From NCBI RefSeq assembly GCF_035621495.1, contig NZ_CP141821.1, forward strand, positions 1,144,760 to 1,208,759: DNA of 64,000 nucleotides, in the 5' to 3' direction. Made by a program: the position numbers and the translations under genes. Shown in pieces: positions 42,995 through 53,387 of this stretch. Within the stretch, counting starts at the first letter, position 1, and every line of letters begins with the position of its first letter. The stretch is from Thermococcus sp. SY098 (GTDB lineage Archaea; Methanobacteriota_B; Thermococci; Thermococcales; Thermococcaceae). The notes under the pieces were generated by a model. The model was given only the letters and a program-made list of their open reading frames with translations, had not been told where the DNA came from and ran no database searches.

Positions 42995-43724
42995 GCTAAG
43001 TGAAGTGTGGGAAGAAGCCAAGAACATTAAAGCCTTCCGCTTTAACAGAAAGCTCGATTTTGTGCCGGGTCAGTTTATAATGGTCTGGCTCCCAGGCTTT
43101 GGGGAAAAGCCGTTCAGCTTAGCTGATAGAGACCTAATCCTTGTAAAGAGAGTTGGAGCATTTACATCAAAAATGTTTGAGCTGAAAGAAGGGAATTACG
43201 TTTGGATTCGCGGTCCCTATGGAAGGGGATTTGAGCCAGAAGGTGAGAACATTGGAGTGATTGCAGGTGGAATTGGAATTCCCCCGCTGTATGCCCTTGT
43301 AAAGCATTATAGAGGGTATTTTGAGAGAATCACTTTAATTTATGGATCAAAAAGCGGAGATGAATTTGCACTGCTCGACATTGAGAATTATGTTGATGAA
43401 ATTATTTTAACAACTGACGATGGAAGCTTAGGAGTTAAAGGATTTCCGACGGATGTTTTAGCAGAGAGAAAGGATGAATTTGACTATGTTTATACCTGCG
43501 GTCCCGAAGTCATGATGGCAAAAGTCCTCGAAATTATGAACTTTAAGAACGTTCAAGTTTCAGCTGAGAGGTATATGAAGTGCGGAATTGGTGTCTGTGG
43601 AAGCTGTGCCCTTGGGGAATATTTAGTGTGCAGAGATGGACCTGTGTTTTATGCAGAACAGCTCAAGAACGCAGAGCTTGGAAAATTCAGGAGACTGCCA
43701 GATGGGAGGATTGCAATGCTTTAA
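42978..43724 (+). CDS. pyrK: Dihydroorotate dehydrogenase electron transfer subunit PyrK
   Basis: FAD and 2Fe-2S protein that passes electrons from dihydroorotate dehydrogenase to NAD or a related carrier; 248 residues. FAD domain: PGQFIMVWLPG and KPFSLAD. NAD domain: GVIAGGIGIPPLYAL and YTCGPEVMM. The iron-sulfur loop is CGIGVCGSCALGEYLVCRDG (four Cys). The start codon is TTG after a strong GGGGGGAGAG inside the end of pyrC. The catalytic PyrD subunit is not adjacent and must be elsewhere. Confidence 0.92.
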   Translation: MLSRVELSEVWEEAKNIKAFRFNRKLDFVPGQFIMVWLPGFGEKPFSLADRDLILVKRVGAFTSKMFELKEGNYVWIRGPYGRGFEPEGENIGVIAGGIGIPPLYALVKHYRGYFERITLIYGSKSGDEFALLDIENYVDEIILTTDDGSLGVKGFPTDVLAERKDEFDYVYTCGPEVMMAKVLEIMNFKNVQVSAERYMKCGIGVCGSCALGEYLVCRDGPVFYAEQLKNAELGKFRRLPDGRIAML

Positions 43725-43783
43725 CTATTTTTGTCCAATTAAATTTTTAATACCATCACAAACTCTCTTTTAAGGTGAGAAAA

Positions 43784-44938
43784 GTGAAGTACACGTGGGA
43801 AGAATTTGCGAGAAAAATGGGGATTGAAGTCGAGAGACTGGAAAATAAAGAAGCCAGAGAGCTAAAGAAGTTTGTTGATGAGTTAATAGTTCCAACCCAC
43901 TGTCAGTTCTGCCAAGGATTGGATTTAAGCATCGATAATCCCGTCCATCATCCTTCCTACGAGCTGACTCCAGCATGCAATCATGACTGCATCTTCTGCT
44001 ATTCAAATGTGGCAGTAAAATTGGGAAAAGCCCCAAAGCCCGGCTATTATGGCTGGGAGAATCCAAAGGCGATAACAATTTCCCAGTATGGAGAACCCTT
44101 GCTTTCACCAAGAATTGTTGAAGTTAATAAGATGCTCCGTGAAAAGTTTCCAGATGCCAGATTGGACTTGCAAACTAATGGGAGTCTTCTAACGGAGGAG
44201 CTCTGGCAAAAGCTTGATTTCGATTTAGTTATGATAAGTTTGGATGCCGCAAGCAGAGAAAAGCACAGAATGATTACGAATGCTGACACATTTGATAAAG
44301 TTGTAAACGCCCTCAAAATAGTTGGTTCTGATAAATCGGTTCGTTCAATTGTGAGGACAATCTTTATGCCGGGGATAAATGATGAGGATATTCCAAAGAT
44401 CGCAGAGCTTGCTGCGTCACTCGGAATTGACGAAATGATGCTCCAGCCTTTGACAATTCATAAACTCAACGAAAAGAGGCTCAGAAAAGCAGGCTTGGAC
44501 TTTGAAAGGGCGGAAAGTGTTAGAGAATTGCTTAGAATTGCAATGAAAGCCAAAAAATACATAGATGTCAGAATAAGAGGATGCCTGCTGGTTCAGCTCA
44601 AGAAAATGGATGCCTTAACACTCTACAACATCTACAAGGTATCAAGGGATGTTGCCCCTTTGGTTAAAAGAGAGAGAAAAGAGTTGGGTGAAGTTGAGGA
44701 AACCTGTGATGGTGGAGTTAGGATCAACATGGGAGAGAATGTGAACGTAGAAAAAATAGAGATGTCTCTAAAAAAACGTAAGGTAAAATACCTCAAAACA
44801 AAAAATTTGATTAAATTTACAAAAGATGATGTTGAAATAACCGTGTTTAAGAACGGAAAAATTTTGATAAGAGGAACTAATGATAAAGAAGAGATAAAGA
44901 GAATTATAAGTGAGTTTGGTCTCTTAAGGGGGGATTGA
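43784..44938 (+). CDS. Radical SAM protein
   Basis: 384 residues. The SAM-cluster motif is CNHDCIFCYS (Cys65, Cys69, Cys72), preceded by an extra CxxC (THCQFC, about 40-43) that may bind a second metal. The barrel has SQYGEPLLSP, LQTNGSLL and VMISLDAA strands. The C-terminal ~60 residues (KTKNLIKFTKDDVEITVFKN) form a separate small beta domain of a kind seen at the end of some ThiF/MoeB-like proteins. GTG start after GGTGAG. It probably modifies an RNA or cofactor; substrate not known. It follows pyrK by about 60 bases and precedes small membrane genes. Confidence 0.85.
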   Translation: MKYTWEEFARKMGIEVERLENKEARELKKFVDELIVPTHCQFCQGLDLSIDNPVHHPSYELTPACNHDCIFCYSNVAVKLGKAPKPGYYGWENPKAITISQYGEPLLSPRIVEVNKMLREKFPDARLDLQTNGSLLTEELWQKLDFDLVMISLDAASREKHRMITNADTFDKVVNALKIVGSDKSVRSIVRTIFMPGINDEDIPKIAELAASLGIDEMMLQPLTIHKLNEKRLRKAGLDFERAESVRELLRIAMKAKKYIDVRIRGCLLVQLKKMDALTLYNIYKVSRDVAPLVKRERKELGEVEETCDGGVRINMGENVNVEKIEMSLKKRKVKYLKTKNLIKFTKDDVEITVFKNGKILIRGTNDKEEIKRIISEFGLLRGD

Positions 44939-44939
44939 A

Positions 44940-45302
44940 TTGGATATTTTCCAAGTACTTGCTTATGTTCTCATTATACCATTCGTTTTATTGAATGTCA
45001 TGATTTCAATGATGGGATTTTTCATTTCAGCAGGAAGCAAATTGATGACAAAGATTTTCAGAATACAAATTCCCAAAAATGAAAAGAGAGAGTACGAAAT
45101 TTTGTTTACGATCACGTGGATAGTAGCTGGGATATATGCCGTGAAAAGTTTCAAGAACACAAACGTACTCTTAGGAATCCTGACATTTTTGACTTTCAGA
45201 AATGGTGCAACCATATCTAAAAAACTCATTTACGGAATTCACGATGCAAATTTGATTAAAGAAAGTGCAGGAGACAAGAAAATTTTAAGGTTTAATAAAT
45301 AG
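44940..45302 (+). CDS. Small membrane protein, 120 residues
   Basis: Two or three hydrophobic helices (about 5-30, FQVLAYVLIIPFVLLNVMIS; 55-70; 80-95), the rest basic and polar. TTG start with GGGGGG eight bases before it, 1 base after the radical SAM stop, so co-transcribed. Family not recognised. Confidence 0.6.
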   Translation: MDIFQVLAYVLIIPFVLLNVMISMMGFFISAGSKLMTKIFRIQIPKNEKREYEILFTITWIVAGIYAVKSFKNTNVLLGILTFLTFRNGATISKKLIYGIHDANLIKESAGDKKILRFNK

Positions 45303-45381
45303 AGCAGTTGGGCTTGGCATACTGTCCGAAATCCTATTCTTATTTATTTGGGCTCTCTCTTACAGAGCTGTAACAATCGGG

Positions 45382-45609
45382 ATGAACGCACTTCTTAGAT
45401 TAGGGCTTAATGAGCTGGTTTTATATCTATGGATTGCAGGAGTCGTTTTTGGAGCAGTATTCGGGATGTTTATCTCCCATAACAACAAAGGAATCCTCCT
45501 TCAAAATGAAGTGATGCTTGTCCTTTTATTCGCTGGAAAGAAAGGATTTAGAACATTCACGAGTCTAAAACAGAGAACAAAACAGAACTTTCAGAAAGTG
45601 GAGGGATAA
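45382..45609 (+). CDS. Small membrane protein, 75 residues or longer; start unclear
   Basis: A hydrophobic N-terminal helix (NELVLYLWIAGVVFGAVFGMF) and a basic tail (RTFTSLKQRTKQNFQKVEG). The ATG has only a weak GGG upstream. The same frame stays open and hydrophobic for 25 or more codons further up (RAVGLGILSEILFLFIWALS), back to the stop of the previous gene, but without ATG, GTG or TTG. Either a non-standard start is used, the gene begins at the ATG, or it has been damaged by a frameshift relative to its neighbour. Confidence 0.45.
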   Translation: MNALLRLGLNELVLYLWIAGVVFGAVFGMFISHNNKGILLQNEVMLVLLFAGKKGFRTFTSLKQRTKQNFQKVEG

Positions 45610-45639
45610 TATTTTAAACCATCAAGATTTCCTTATATC

Positions 45640-46458
45640 ATGCCCACATGCTCAGTTTGTATAAACAATGAGAAAACATCAAAGATCAAGATTGTCAATG
45701 GAAAACCCATTTGTAAGGAATGCATAGTGTACCTCAGCCATAAACCGGATAAGAGCAAGATTCAGGTAGAATTGGAGGAGCTTATGAAGGATGTTGATAA
45801 AGCAATTGTGGCTTTTTCTGGCGGAAAAGACAGCACAGTTGCACTTTATTTAGCCAAAGAAGTTTACAAGGTTCCAGAGCTTGAAGCAGTTATGATTGAC
45901 CACGGCTTTATGGCAGGGAAAGCGATTGAAAATGCCAAAAGAATAGCGGAATATCTGAATGTGCAATTTACAATTCTAAGATATGACTATTCAGACATCT
46001 TTCGTGAGGCTTTCTTAAAGGCTCAATCTCCATGCAGGAGATGCTCCAAGAGAACCATGGAAAAGCTGAGAAAGTATGCACTGAAGAAGGGAGTCAAATA
46101 CATAATCACAGGTCACGAATTACCTTTTGGCCATCATCCCTACCGCTTAATGTCTGGCGGGGTAGTTCAGATTAGGCTTTTGAGCTTGATGAGCGAAAGC
46201 GAAAGATTTGAAATTCTGAAAAAGCTACCTTTTGAGTTTCCCAAGTTAGCTGGATATACAACGAACTGCCTCATCTTAGGTCCAGCCTTGGAGAGGTACT
46301 ATGAAAAACACGGCTTCAGCTTTGAGTATAGGAGAATAGCAGCTTTAGTTAGGTATGGGCTTTTAGACAGAGAGAAAGCTTTGGAAAAAGTGAAGAAGCC
46401 AGAGATTCCAGAAGAGATAAAGAGAAAGGTCTACGAGCGTTTAGGCATAAGCGAGTAA
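45640..46458 (+). CDS. PP-loop ATPase with N-terminal zinc ribbon (tRNA-thiolation-like)
   Basis: 272 residues. N-terminal CxxC pairs (CSVC at 4-7, CKEC at 25-28) form a probable zinc ribbon. The PP-loop SGGKDS is at 60-65, and a further CxxC is in SPCRRCSKRT (132-135), followed by ITGHELPFGHHPYR. This combination resembles TtcA/TtuA/ThiI-type enzymes that adenylate and thiolate tRNA, but the sequence is not the standard TtuA, so the substrate is not assigned. The ATG lies a few bases after a promoter-like TTTTAAACC region. Its 3' end overlaps the convergent gene by 28 bases. Confidence 0.82.
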   Translation: MPTCSVCINNEKTSKIKIVNGKPICKECIVYLSHKPDKSKIQVELEELMKDVDKAIVAFSGGKDSTVALYLAKEVYKVPELEAVMIDHGFMAGKAIENAKRIAEYLNVQFTILRYDYSDIFREAFLKAQSPCRRCSKRTMEKLRKYALKKGVKYIITGHELPFGHHPYRLMSGGVVQIRLLSLMSESERFEILKKLPFEFPKLAGYTTNCLILGPALERYYEKHGFSFEYRRIAALVRYGLLDREKALEKVKKPEIPEEIKRKVYERLGISE

Positions 46459-46856
46459 ACAACCAGAGCAACAAGTGTGATAATGGTGGAATCAACGAAC
46501 AGATTTTTATTTACAAGGAAAACAATCAAATTACCTAAAAATGCTGTATAAAGAGGAATTAACACCTCAAGCTTTTCCCCTCTTGTAAGGGATTTTATTG
46601 TATGTCCAAGCATCCTTCGAAGCTCTTCCTCAGTGAGATACAGAACTTCATCTGAGTTGCCGATAATATAAGGCTCCCTTTTCTTAGAGGGGGTTGAGGG
46701 TATTAGGAGGAGCACTGAGATGAGTACGAGCATATAAACCCAGCTAAACAGGAAATTTAGCCACAAAGGTGAAGCATCCGGAGATATTTCTGCAGCAACA
46801 AAGCCCAAGAAGAAATACAGTGGGGTAAGAAGCAGAAACTTGTCACTTCTCTTCAT
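46431..46856 (-). CDS. Membrane protein, 141 residues
   Basis: Four predicted helices (about 8-24, 31-50, 99-113 and 120-136) around a cytosolic loop containing YLTEEELRRMLGHTIKSLTR. Its start codon overlaps the alaX stop by 4 bases (ATGA), so it is translated with alaX. The 3' end overlaps the convergent PP-loop gene. Not recognised. Confidence 0.65.
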   Translation of the reverse strand: MKRSDKFLLLTPLYFFLGFVAAEISPDASPLWLNFLFSWVYMLVLISVLLLIPSTPSKKREPYIIGNSDEVLYLTEEELRRMLGHTIKSLTRGEKLEVLIPLYTAFLGNLIVFLVNKNLFVDSTIITLVALVVYSLMPKRS

Positions 46857-48073
46857 AACATCTCCCTCAGCTTCTTCTTAGCAATCTCAAGCACCTTCTC
46901 CGGCTCAACTCTAAATCCTCCACCCTTAGCTAAAACTTCACTGCCTCCCCCACCGCCACCCGTCTCCTTGAGGACTTCCCTCAAAAGCTCCTTCATTGAA
47001 ACACCTTCAACACTTCTATTCTTTGCAAATATCACATAGTTCCTCCCAACAACTAAAGCAATTGTGTCTGGATTCTTATCTACCAAATAGACCACAAAAG
47101 CTTGAGCATCTTTCATATCAAGCTCTTCAACTGTGCTAACGATTTTAAGTCCTCTAACTTCTTCAGACTCTTTTAAAAGTGCTTTAGCTTTCCACTCCCA
47201 TAATTCAAGCCTCAGAGCTTTTTTCTCCTCTTCAAGCTTTACAATCTCGCTTTTAAGTTCCCTAATCCTCTTAATCAAAGGCCTGTTCTTATTTGGCATC
47301 TCATCCAAGCTTTCCCAGTAATCTTCCAAGAGCTCATCTAAATATCTCAAAGCTCTATTGCCGCAGACGAACTCAATACGCCAGATGTTTTTGCTCTTCT
47401 TGTAGAAGTTCACAACTTTAATAAAGCCGACCTCCCCCGTGCTTTTTACATGAGTTCCCCCACAAGGGATTACGTCAACACCCGGAATGCTGACAATCCT
47501 TATTGGGGGCTTAACCCTATCAGAAAGATCTTTTCGGAGCTGGTTTCTTAAATCCTCCGGAAGCTCATCGTAAAATTCAATTTCGACAGGCAAGTCTTTG
47601 CTAACAATTTCATTAGCCCTAATCTCAGCATTTAAAATATGCTCCCAAGTCAGCTTTCCATCAAAATCAATCTCAATCTTGTTGTAGTTTTCAAAAATTT
47701 GAAAGCCCGTCGTGTTGCTGTCGTACAAATCTTTTAGAACTGCTGAGAGAATGTGCTGACCCGTATGCTGCTTCATGTTTTCGTATCTCCACTCCCAGTC
47801 AAGCTTAAGGTCAACTTCTTCTCCAGGCTTTGGTTCCCTGCCTTTCAAAGTTCCCTCATGCCATATCTCATCTTTACCATAAACTTTCTCTACTTTAATT
47901 TCAAAGCCATCCCCTCTGATAATTCCTTTGTCGCTCGGCTGACCGCCACCCTCAGGATAGAAAATTGTCCTATCAAGCTTGAGTTTGACTCTATTTCCCT
48001 TAACTTCAAGGGTCTCAATTTTTGCCTTTGCTTCCTTGAGATAAGCATCCTCATAAAAGAGCTTAGCAGTCAT
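46853..48073 (-). CDS. alaX: Alanyl-tRNA editing protein AlaX-L with DHHA1 domain
   Basis: Free-standing editing enzyme that hydrolyses Ser- or Gly-mischarged tRNA-Ala. 406 residues: N-terminal beta barrel with FYPEGGGQPSD, zinc ligands in HTGQH (His103, His107) and CGGTH (Cys204, His208), a coiled-coil linker (RIRELKSEIVKLEEEKKALR) and a C-terminal DHHA1 domain with ETGGGGGGS. This is the long AlaX class. ATG after GGTGATT; a TATA box (48103-48113) gives a short leader. Confidence 0.93.
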   Translation of the reverse strand: MTAKLFYEDAYLKEAKAKIETLEVKGNRVKLKLDRTIFYPEGGGQPSDKGIIRGDGFEIKVEKVYGKDEIWHEGTLKGREPKPGEEVDLKLDWEWRYENMKQHTGQHILSAVLKDLYDSNTTGFQIFENYNKIEIDFDGKLTWEHILNAEIRANEIVSKDLPVEIEFYDELPEDLRNQLRKDLSDRVKPPIRIVSIPGVDVIPCGGTHVKSTGEVGFIKVVNFYKKSKNIWRIEFVCGNRALRYLDELLEDYWESLDEMPNKNRPLIKRIRELKSEIVKLEEEKKALRLELWEWKAKALLKESEEVRGLKIVSTVEELDMKDAQAFVVYLVDKNPDTIALVVGRNYVIFAKNRSVEGVSMKELLREVLKETGGGGGGSEVLAKGGGFRVEPEKVLEIAKKKLREML

Positions 48074-48102
48074 GGAATCACCCAACAGAGAATAAAAAGG
48101 GA

Positions 48103-48113
48103 CAATATAAAAA
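48103..48113 (-). promoter_or_regulatory. TATA box for alaX
   Basis: Minus-strand CATTTTTATATTG lies between the atpD stop and alaX. It places transcription about ten bases before the alaX ribosome site, so alaX need not rely on read-through from the ATP synthase operon. Confidence 0.45.
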
Positions 48114-48131
48114 TGTTATTAGATGAAAAGC

Positions 48132-48779
48132 TCACTCAGCCTCAGCTCTCGCTTCAAGGATTGCTTTAACCCTTTTAAGCCTGAAGAAGTTTTCTCTTTC
48201 CATTTCATCCAAGTGTTGGCTGATGAACTTTACAGTGTTCTTCATTCTTGGGATTATTATGTATTCGAGGGCATTTACCCTCCTCTTTGTCTTTTCAATT
48301 TCCTTTGCCAATCTTTTGAGAGTCTCCTCCACTTCAGCCAAGCGAATAGCTAATTCCAATACCTCCTCAAACTTCTCTGCTGCCAAATCAACCCTCGGAG
48401 AGCTTGCAACAAATGTATATCCCCTTTCATCTGGCTTTCTCTTGAAAGATTCTGCCTCAATCAGCGGTACTGAAACACCCATGATGTTTCTCTTCCTTAT
48501 TTCGACTTCCTTGTTTGGCTTAACACCAAGGGCAATCTCCTTAAGTCTTAACACTCCAACGTCAATCTCAGCCAAACGTAAAGTTTCAAAGGCTTCCCCT
48601 ATCTTCTGGTTAAGCTCTCTCCTCAGGTTCAATGCCTCGTCATAAATTGTAAAAAACTCCATAATCAAAGCATCTTGCTTCTCCTTGAGAAGTTTATGTC
48701 CCTTTTCTGCAAGCTTAATGCGCCTTTTTAGTTTGAGCAACTCCATACGTGTTGGCTTGACTTTAAGCATCTCTGGCAT
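48132..48779 (-). CDS. atpD: A-type ATP synthase subunit D (central stalk)
   Basis: 215-residue rotor shaft subunit, coupling the catalytic A3B3 head to the c-ring. It is almost wholly helical: N-terminal [20 protein letters not shown] and C-terminal [20 protein letters not shown] form the antiparallel coiled coil characteristic of V/A-type subunit D. Last gene of the nine-gene operon, 27 bases after atpB. Confidence 0.95.
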   Translation of the reverse strand: MPEMLKVKPTRMELLKLKRRIKLAEKGHKLLKEKQDALIMEFFTIYDEALNLRRELNQKIGEAFETLRLAEIDVGVLRLKEIALGVKPNKEVEIRKRNIMGVSVPLIEAESFKRKPDERGYTFVASSPRVDLAAEKFEEVLELAIRLAEVEETLKRLAKEIEKTKRRVNALEYIIIPRMKNTVKFISQHLDEMERENFFRLKRVKAILEARAEAE

Positions 48780-48806
48780 CTCAGCTCACCTCAGAAAATA
48801 ATGGAA

Positions 48807-50195
48807 TCAAGAGGAGCGCCTGTACTTTGGATGGTACTTCCTGATGTACTTTGGCTCAATTCTCTTAAGCTCGCTCTCTGGAAGCATTGCAAGCAATTCC
48901 CAGCCAAGGTCAAGTGTTTCTTCAATGCTTCTGTCCTCATCATATGCCTGAGCAACGAATTCCCTCTCAAATCTGTCAGCGAAAGCCAAGTACTTCCTAT
49001 CGGTCTCAGATAGTGCCTCTTCACCGACAACTGCAACCAAGTCTCTTAAGCTCCTACCCTCAGCATAAGCGGCATATAACTGCTGGCTTAATTGTGGATG
49101 ATCCTCTCTTGTTCTTCCCTTACCGATACCGTCCTTCATCAATCTGCTCAATGATGGCAGAACGTCAATTGGTGGATAAATGCCTTTTCTGTGCAGGTCT
49201 CTGCTGAGAACGATCTGACCCTCTGTAATGTAGCCTGTCAGGTCTGGAATTGGGTGTGTAATGTCATCGTCAGGCATCGTGAGAATTGGCATCTGTGTGA
49301 TTGAACCCTTCTTGCCTCTAACTCTACCGGCCCTCTCATAAATTGTTGCCAAGTCTGTGTAGAGGTAACCGGGATAACCCCTTCTTCCTGGGACTTCCTC
49401 TCTTGCTGCTGAAATTTCACGCAAAGCTTCACAGTAGTTTGTCATGTCCGTAAGAATGACCAAGACCTGCATATCGTAGTCGAAAGCTAAGTATTCAGCA
49501 ACTGTGAGAGCCATTCTTGGGGTAATGATACGCTCAATAGCCGGGTCATCTGCAAGATTGAGGAAAAGCACAGCCCTCTCAATTGCACCCGTCTCTTCAA
49601 AGCTCTTTTTGAAGAAGTTTGCCTCCTCATATGTGATGCCCATGGCTGCAAAAACGACAGCGAACTGCTCTTCTTCCCCTAAAACCTTAGCTTGCCTTGC
49701 AATCTGAGCAGCTAACTGGTTGTGTGGCAAACCAGAACCGCTGAAGATTGGCAGCTTTTGACCCCTAACGAGGGTATTCATTCCATCGATAGCAGAAATA
49801 CCCGTCTGAATGAAGTCCCTTGGGTATGCTCTCGCGACGGGATTGAGTGGGGCACCGTGAACATCTCTCCTGTCCTCCGGAATTATCTCCGGACCTCCAT
49901 CAATTGGCTTACCAATACCACTGAATACCCTTCCAAGCATATCCATGCTCACTGGGACTTTCAATGTCTCGCCGGTGAACCTTACGCGTGTGGTTTTAAC
50001 ATCCAAATCCCTTGTTCCCTCGAAAACCTGAACAATTGCCATGTTTTCCCTTGCTTCCAGCACTTGACCTTTTCTCTTCTCCCCGCTCTCTGTCTCTATC
50101 TCAACGACTTCACCGTAAGCTACTCCTTTGACTCCCTGAACAATCATGAGAGGACCATAGATCTTGCTAATTGTGGAGTATTCCCTTCCTGACAT
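48807..50195 (-). CDS. atpB: A-type ATP synthase subunit B
   Basis: Non-catalytic nucleotide-binding subunit of the A3B3 head, 462 residues. It shows [14 protein letters not shown] at the N-terminus, the degenerate P-loop region ([12 protein letters not shown], where Lys is absent as normal for B) and the conserved [36 protein letters not shown] block. I take the ATG; a GTG nine bases upstream overlaps the atpA stop. Not interrupted by an intein. Confidence 0.97.
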   Translation of the reverse strand: MSGREYSTISKIYGPLMIVQGVKGVAYGEVVEIETESGEKRKGQVLEARENMAIVQVFEGTRDLDVKTTRVRFTGETLKVPVSMDMLGRVFSGIGKPIDGGPEIIPEDRRDVHGAPLNPVARAYPRDFIQTGISAIDGMNTLVRGQKLPIFSGSGLPHNQLAAQIARQAKVLGEEEQFAVVFAAMGITYEEANFFKKSFEETGAIERAVLFLNLADDPAIERIITPRMALTVAEYLAFDYDMQVLVILTDMTNYCEALREISAAREEVPGRRGYPGYLYTDLATIYERAGRVRGKKGSITQMPILTMPDDDITHPIPDLTGYITEGQIVLSRDLHRKGIYPPIDVLPSLSRLMKDGIGKGRTREDHPQLSQQLYAAYAEGRSLRDLVAVVGEEALSETDRKYLAFADRFEREFVAQAYDEDRSIEETLDLGWELLAMLPESELKRIEPKYIRKYHPKYRRSS

Positions 50196-50200
50196 TCTTA

Positions 50201-51958
50201 TCACGCCCCATACTTCTTAAAGAGTTCCTCAAACTGTTCCTTTGTCTCATCAATAAGCTTGGCAATCTCATCAATGTTTGGTTCAAACTTCATTCTACCA
50301 ATCTTCTCCCTCACTGGAAGTTTGGCAATCTCTTCAACCGGTATCCCCCTGTCAATTGCCTGCATGGTGTAGTTGTAGAAGTTGAGCAGAACACGCATCA
50401 TTGTGACCTGCTTCTTTGGTGGACAGTAAGTGTCAACCTCATGGAACGCATCCTGCTGGAGATAATCTTCTCTGATCATTCTTGTGACCAAAAGAACTGC
50501 TCTCTCCCTGTCTGGCAGAGCATCTGGGCCAACAATTCTGACAATCTCCTGGAGTTCAGCCTCCTTCTGGAGGAGCTTCATTGCAGTATCCCTCATCTCT
50601 TTCCACTCTGGATCAATATTCTGATGCCACCAATCCTTAACTGCATCAACATAAAGCGAATAGCTCATAAGCCAGTTGATTGCTGGGAAGTGTCTTCTTC
50701 TTGCTAAGTCAGCATCTAATGCCCAGAAAACCTTTACAACTCTCAAGGTGTTCTGAACGACAGGCTCTGAGAAGTCACCTCCGGGTGGTGAAACAGCCCC
50801 GATAACTGAAACGCTTCCAACTCTGTAGTCGCTTCCCAGTGTGACAACTCTACCAGCTCTCTCATAGAATTCAGCAATTTTTGAAGCTAAATATGCTGGA
50901 TAACCCTCCTCACCGGGCATCTCCTCTAAACGACCGGAGATTTCTCTCAAAGCCTCAGCCCATCTTGAGGTTGAGTCTGCCATCAAAGCTACATCATATC
51001 CCATGTCCCTGAAGTACTCCGCAATTGTGATTCCCGTGTAAATTGAAGCTTCTCTCGCTGCGACAGGCATGTTTGAGGTGTTTGCAATTAAAACTGTTCT
51101 CTCCATTAACGGTTTTCCACTTCTTGGGTCTTTGAGCTTTGGAAATTCTTCAAGAACATCCGTCATCTCGTTGCCTCTCTCACCGCAGCCGATGTAAACC
51201 ACAACTTGAGCATCACTCCACTTTGCTAACTGGTGCTGTGTAACCGTCTTTCCGCTTCCGAAAGGACCTGGAATTGCTGCAGTTCCGCCTTTGGCTTGTG
51301 GGAAGAATGTGTCAATTGTTCTCTGGCCAGTGATAAGCGGAACATGCGGTGGGAGTTTCTCCTTGTAAGGTCTCTTCTTTCTGACAGGCCACTTCTGATA
51401 CATTTTTAATTCTTTAATCTCACCGCTTGGTGTCTTAACTTTCGCAATTATTTCCTCAATCGTGTAGTCTCCTTCTTCAGCGATCTCAACAATTTCTCCC
51501 TCGATTCCAGGGGGAACCAGTATTTTGTGGACGATTAGACTTGTCTCTGGGACTTCACCGATAATGTCTCCAGAAACTACTTTGTCACCAACTTTAACCT
51601 TCGGTGTGAAGTGCCACTTCTTGTCCCTTGGTAATGCTGGAGCTGTCAAACCTCTTGCAATGAAATCACCGCTTTTCTCTCTGAGAACCTCAAGGGGTCT
51701 CTGAATACCGTCATAAATCGAAGTCAGCAAACCAGGACCGAGCTCAACGCTAAGTGAGGCACCCGTTCCAATAACCGGTTCTCCCGGCTTAAGGCCTGCG
51801 GTTTCCTCATAAACCTGGATGACAGCTTTATCTCCCTCGAGCCTAATGATTTCCCCTATCAGACCAAGTTCACCAACCTTAACGACTTCGTACATCCTTG
51901 CTCCTCTCATGTTATCAGCAACAACCAGAGGTCCGGTAACTCTAATTACCTTTCCCAT
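50201..51958 (-). CDS. atpA: A-type ATP synthase subunit A (catalytic)
   Basis: Catalytic subunit, 585 residues. P-loop GPFGSGKTV, then the non-homologous insert region (about 110-200) specific to V/A-type A subunits before it, and the [32 protein letters not shown] block after it. Start at the ATG after AGAGGTGAAAAA. Some Pyrococcus strains carry an intein in this P-loop; here the gene is continuous. Confidence 0.97.
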   Translation of the reverse strand: MGKVIRVTGPLVVADNMRGARMYEVVKVGELGLIGEIIRLEGDKAVIQVYEETAGLKPGEPVIGTGASLSVELGPGLLTSIYDGIQRPLEVLREKSGDFIARGLTAPALPRDKKWHFTPKVKVGDKVVSGDIIGEVPETSLIVHKILVPPGIEGEIVEIAEEGDYTIEEIIAKVKTPSGEIKELKMYQKWPVRKKRPYKEKLPPHVPLITGQRTIDTFFPQAKGGTAAIPGPFGSGKTVTQHQLAKWSDAQVVVYIGCGERGNEMTDVLEEFPKLKDPRSGKPLMERTVLIANTSNMPVAAREASIYTGITIAEYFRDMGYDVALMADSTSRWAEALREISGRLEEMPGEEGYPAYLASKIAEFYERAGRVVTLGSDYRVGSVSVIGAVSPPGGDFSEPVVQNTLRVVKVFWALDADLARRRHFPAINWLMSYSLYVDAVKDWWHQNIDPEWKEMRDTAMKLLQKEAELQEIVRIVGPDALPDRERAVLLVTRMIREDYLQQDAFHEVDTYCPPKKQVTMMRVLLNFYNYTMQAIDRGIPVEEIAKLPVREKIGRMKFEPNIDEIAKLIDETKEQFEELFKKYGA

Positions 51959-51963
51959 TTTTT

Positions 51964-52272
51964 TCACCTCTTTAACTCAACACCAATCGCTTTTCTTACA
52001 ATTTCCCTCAGCTGTTCTTCACCAAAGATTGAACCAAATTTATCAGGAATTTGAAGGATGATTGGAAATGCAACATCAGGTATTTCAATTCTCTGAGCCA
52101 AACGTTCGGTAATCAGTATTATACCCACATCTTCCCTCTCTATGAGTTCCTTTAACTTATTCTTTGCTCGTTCGTTTTCAAGCGGAGTTTCTTCAAAAGA
52201 ATAAACCTCATGAACCCCAGCGAGTTTAAATCCTAAAGCAGTGTCCCTGTCACCCATTAAAACTATCTTCAT
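51964..52272 (-). CDS. atpF: A-type ATP synthase subunit F
   Basis: 102-residue central-stalk subunit: a small Rossmann-like domain ([31 protein letters not shown]) and a flexible C-terminal helix. Regulates coupling through contact with subunit D and the head. ATGA overlap with atpC; 5-base gap to atpA. Confidence 0.93.
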   Translation of the reverse strand: MKIVLMGDRDTALGFKLAGVHEVYSFEETPLENERAKNKLKELIEREDVGIILITERLAQRIEIPDVAFPIILQIPDKFGSIFGEEQLREIVRKAIGVELKR

Positions 52273-53381
52273 GGCAGTTCACCCACAATAGCCTTTATGC
52301 TCTCTGGCTTTATTTTGTCTTCAATAAGTTTGGCTATTGCCTTAAGCTTTCTTATTTCACTCTCCTTTGCGAGAATGTAGTTTAGTGGAATTGCAACACT
52401 CAATGGGTAGAACCTTGTCAGTTCGTTGATTTTTCTCTTTATATACCTCTCAAACGCTTTGTTAAACACATCCAAGTCGCCGCTCTCAAGGCCTTCTCTA
52501 ACCTCTCTGAGCACCCCACCATATTTAGTTGAGTCAAGCTCAGCCAGTGCCATACTCAAGTCTTCAACGTGCATTAGAGCATCTAAAACCCTCTGGCTTA
52601 AGCTCCCCCCAGGAATCAGGAATGATCTTATCTTATCCGCACCCAGACCATGGAGCTTTGCCCTCAAAATTGTCATCAAGTTTATCTTGTCGATTTTGAG
52701 TCTAACGAACTCCTCAAGGATTTTTCTCTCTTCATCCTTCCTTGACTGTGCATATTTCAGCAACTTTGCATAATGCATTTTGTAAAGCTCTGTTTCAAAT
52801 TCTTCGATAGTGATTTCTTTTAGGAGAAGCCCCTGATAAACTTCCTCATATTCTGTTCCCTCGAGGATAACAAGAATTTCCTCCAATGTTTTGGCTTCAG
52901 CCATGGCTTTAATTTTCTCAACCATGGTTCCAAGCTCTGCTATGTAATCCCTTGCAACCTCACCGTAAACCTTAGCTTTAACAATTGCGGAGATATTTCT
53001 AATGTCCCACTCTTCAAGGAGAAGCTTAAAGAATGGATTTATCCTTTTGGGCAGGATCTTAAACATCAACCTATAAGTATCTGCAAGGGCTTCATCAAAT
53101 GCCCTATCAATTGTTTCAGCCGTATATATCGAGAGCTTACTTAGATAAGGCTTGTAATCACTATCCTCCAGATTCATAACAAACGTGTTAAGATCTTTTG
53201 ATTCTGCAAGCTCATTAAACCTTTGCTCCGTAAACAGTCTCGCCTCCATGGCCCTGATTCTTGCATTTGGATAGGAGTATGGAGTGTATTTGTAAATAAT
53301 CGAGCCTGTTTTGTAAGCTATCCACGTAAAGACAACGGCAAGGGTTGTGTCCAAGATGCCGGTTATTGTGCTGATTTCCAC
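52269..53381 (-). CDS. atpC: A-type ATP synthase subunit C
   Basis: 370-residue V-type subunit d/C protein forming the socket between central stalk and c-ring. All-helical, with three repeated ~100-residue units, including [25 protein letters not shown] near the start and [24 protein letters not shown] near the end. GTG start after GGGTGATGG, 6 bases after atpE. Confidence 0.94.
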   Translation of the reverse strand: MEISTITGILDTTLAVVFTWIAYKTGSIIYKYTPYSYPNARIRAMEARLFTEQRFNELAESKDLNTFVMNLEDSDYKPYLSKLSIYTAETIDRAFDEALADTYRLMFKILPKRINPFFKLLLEEWDIRNISAIVKAKVYGEVARDYIAELGTMVEKIKAMAEAKTLEEILVILEGTEYEEVYQGLLLKEITIEEFETELYKMHYAKLLKYAQSRKDEERKILEEFVRLKIDKINLMTILRAKLHGLGADKIRSFLIPGGSLSQRVLDALMHVEDLSMALAELDSTKYGGVLREVREGLESGDLDVFNKAFERYIKRKINELTRFYPLSVAIPLNYILAKESEIRKLKAIAKLIEDKIKPESIKAIVGELP

Positions 53382-53387
53382 TTTCCA

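Noticed and set aside
50201-51958. Intein in atpA
   Set aside because: The P-loop region is continuous and no splicing or endonuclease motifs are present.
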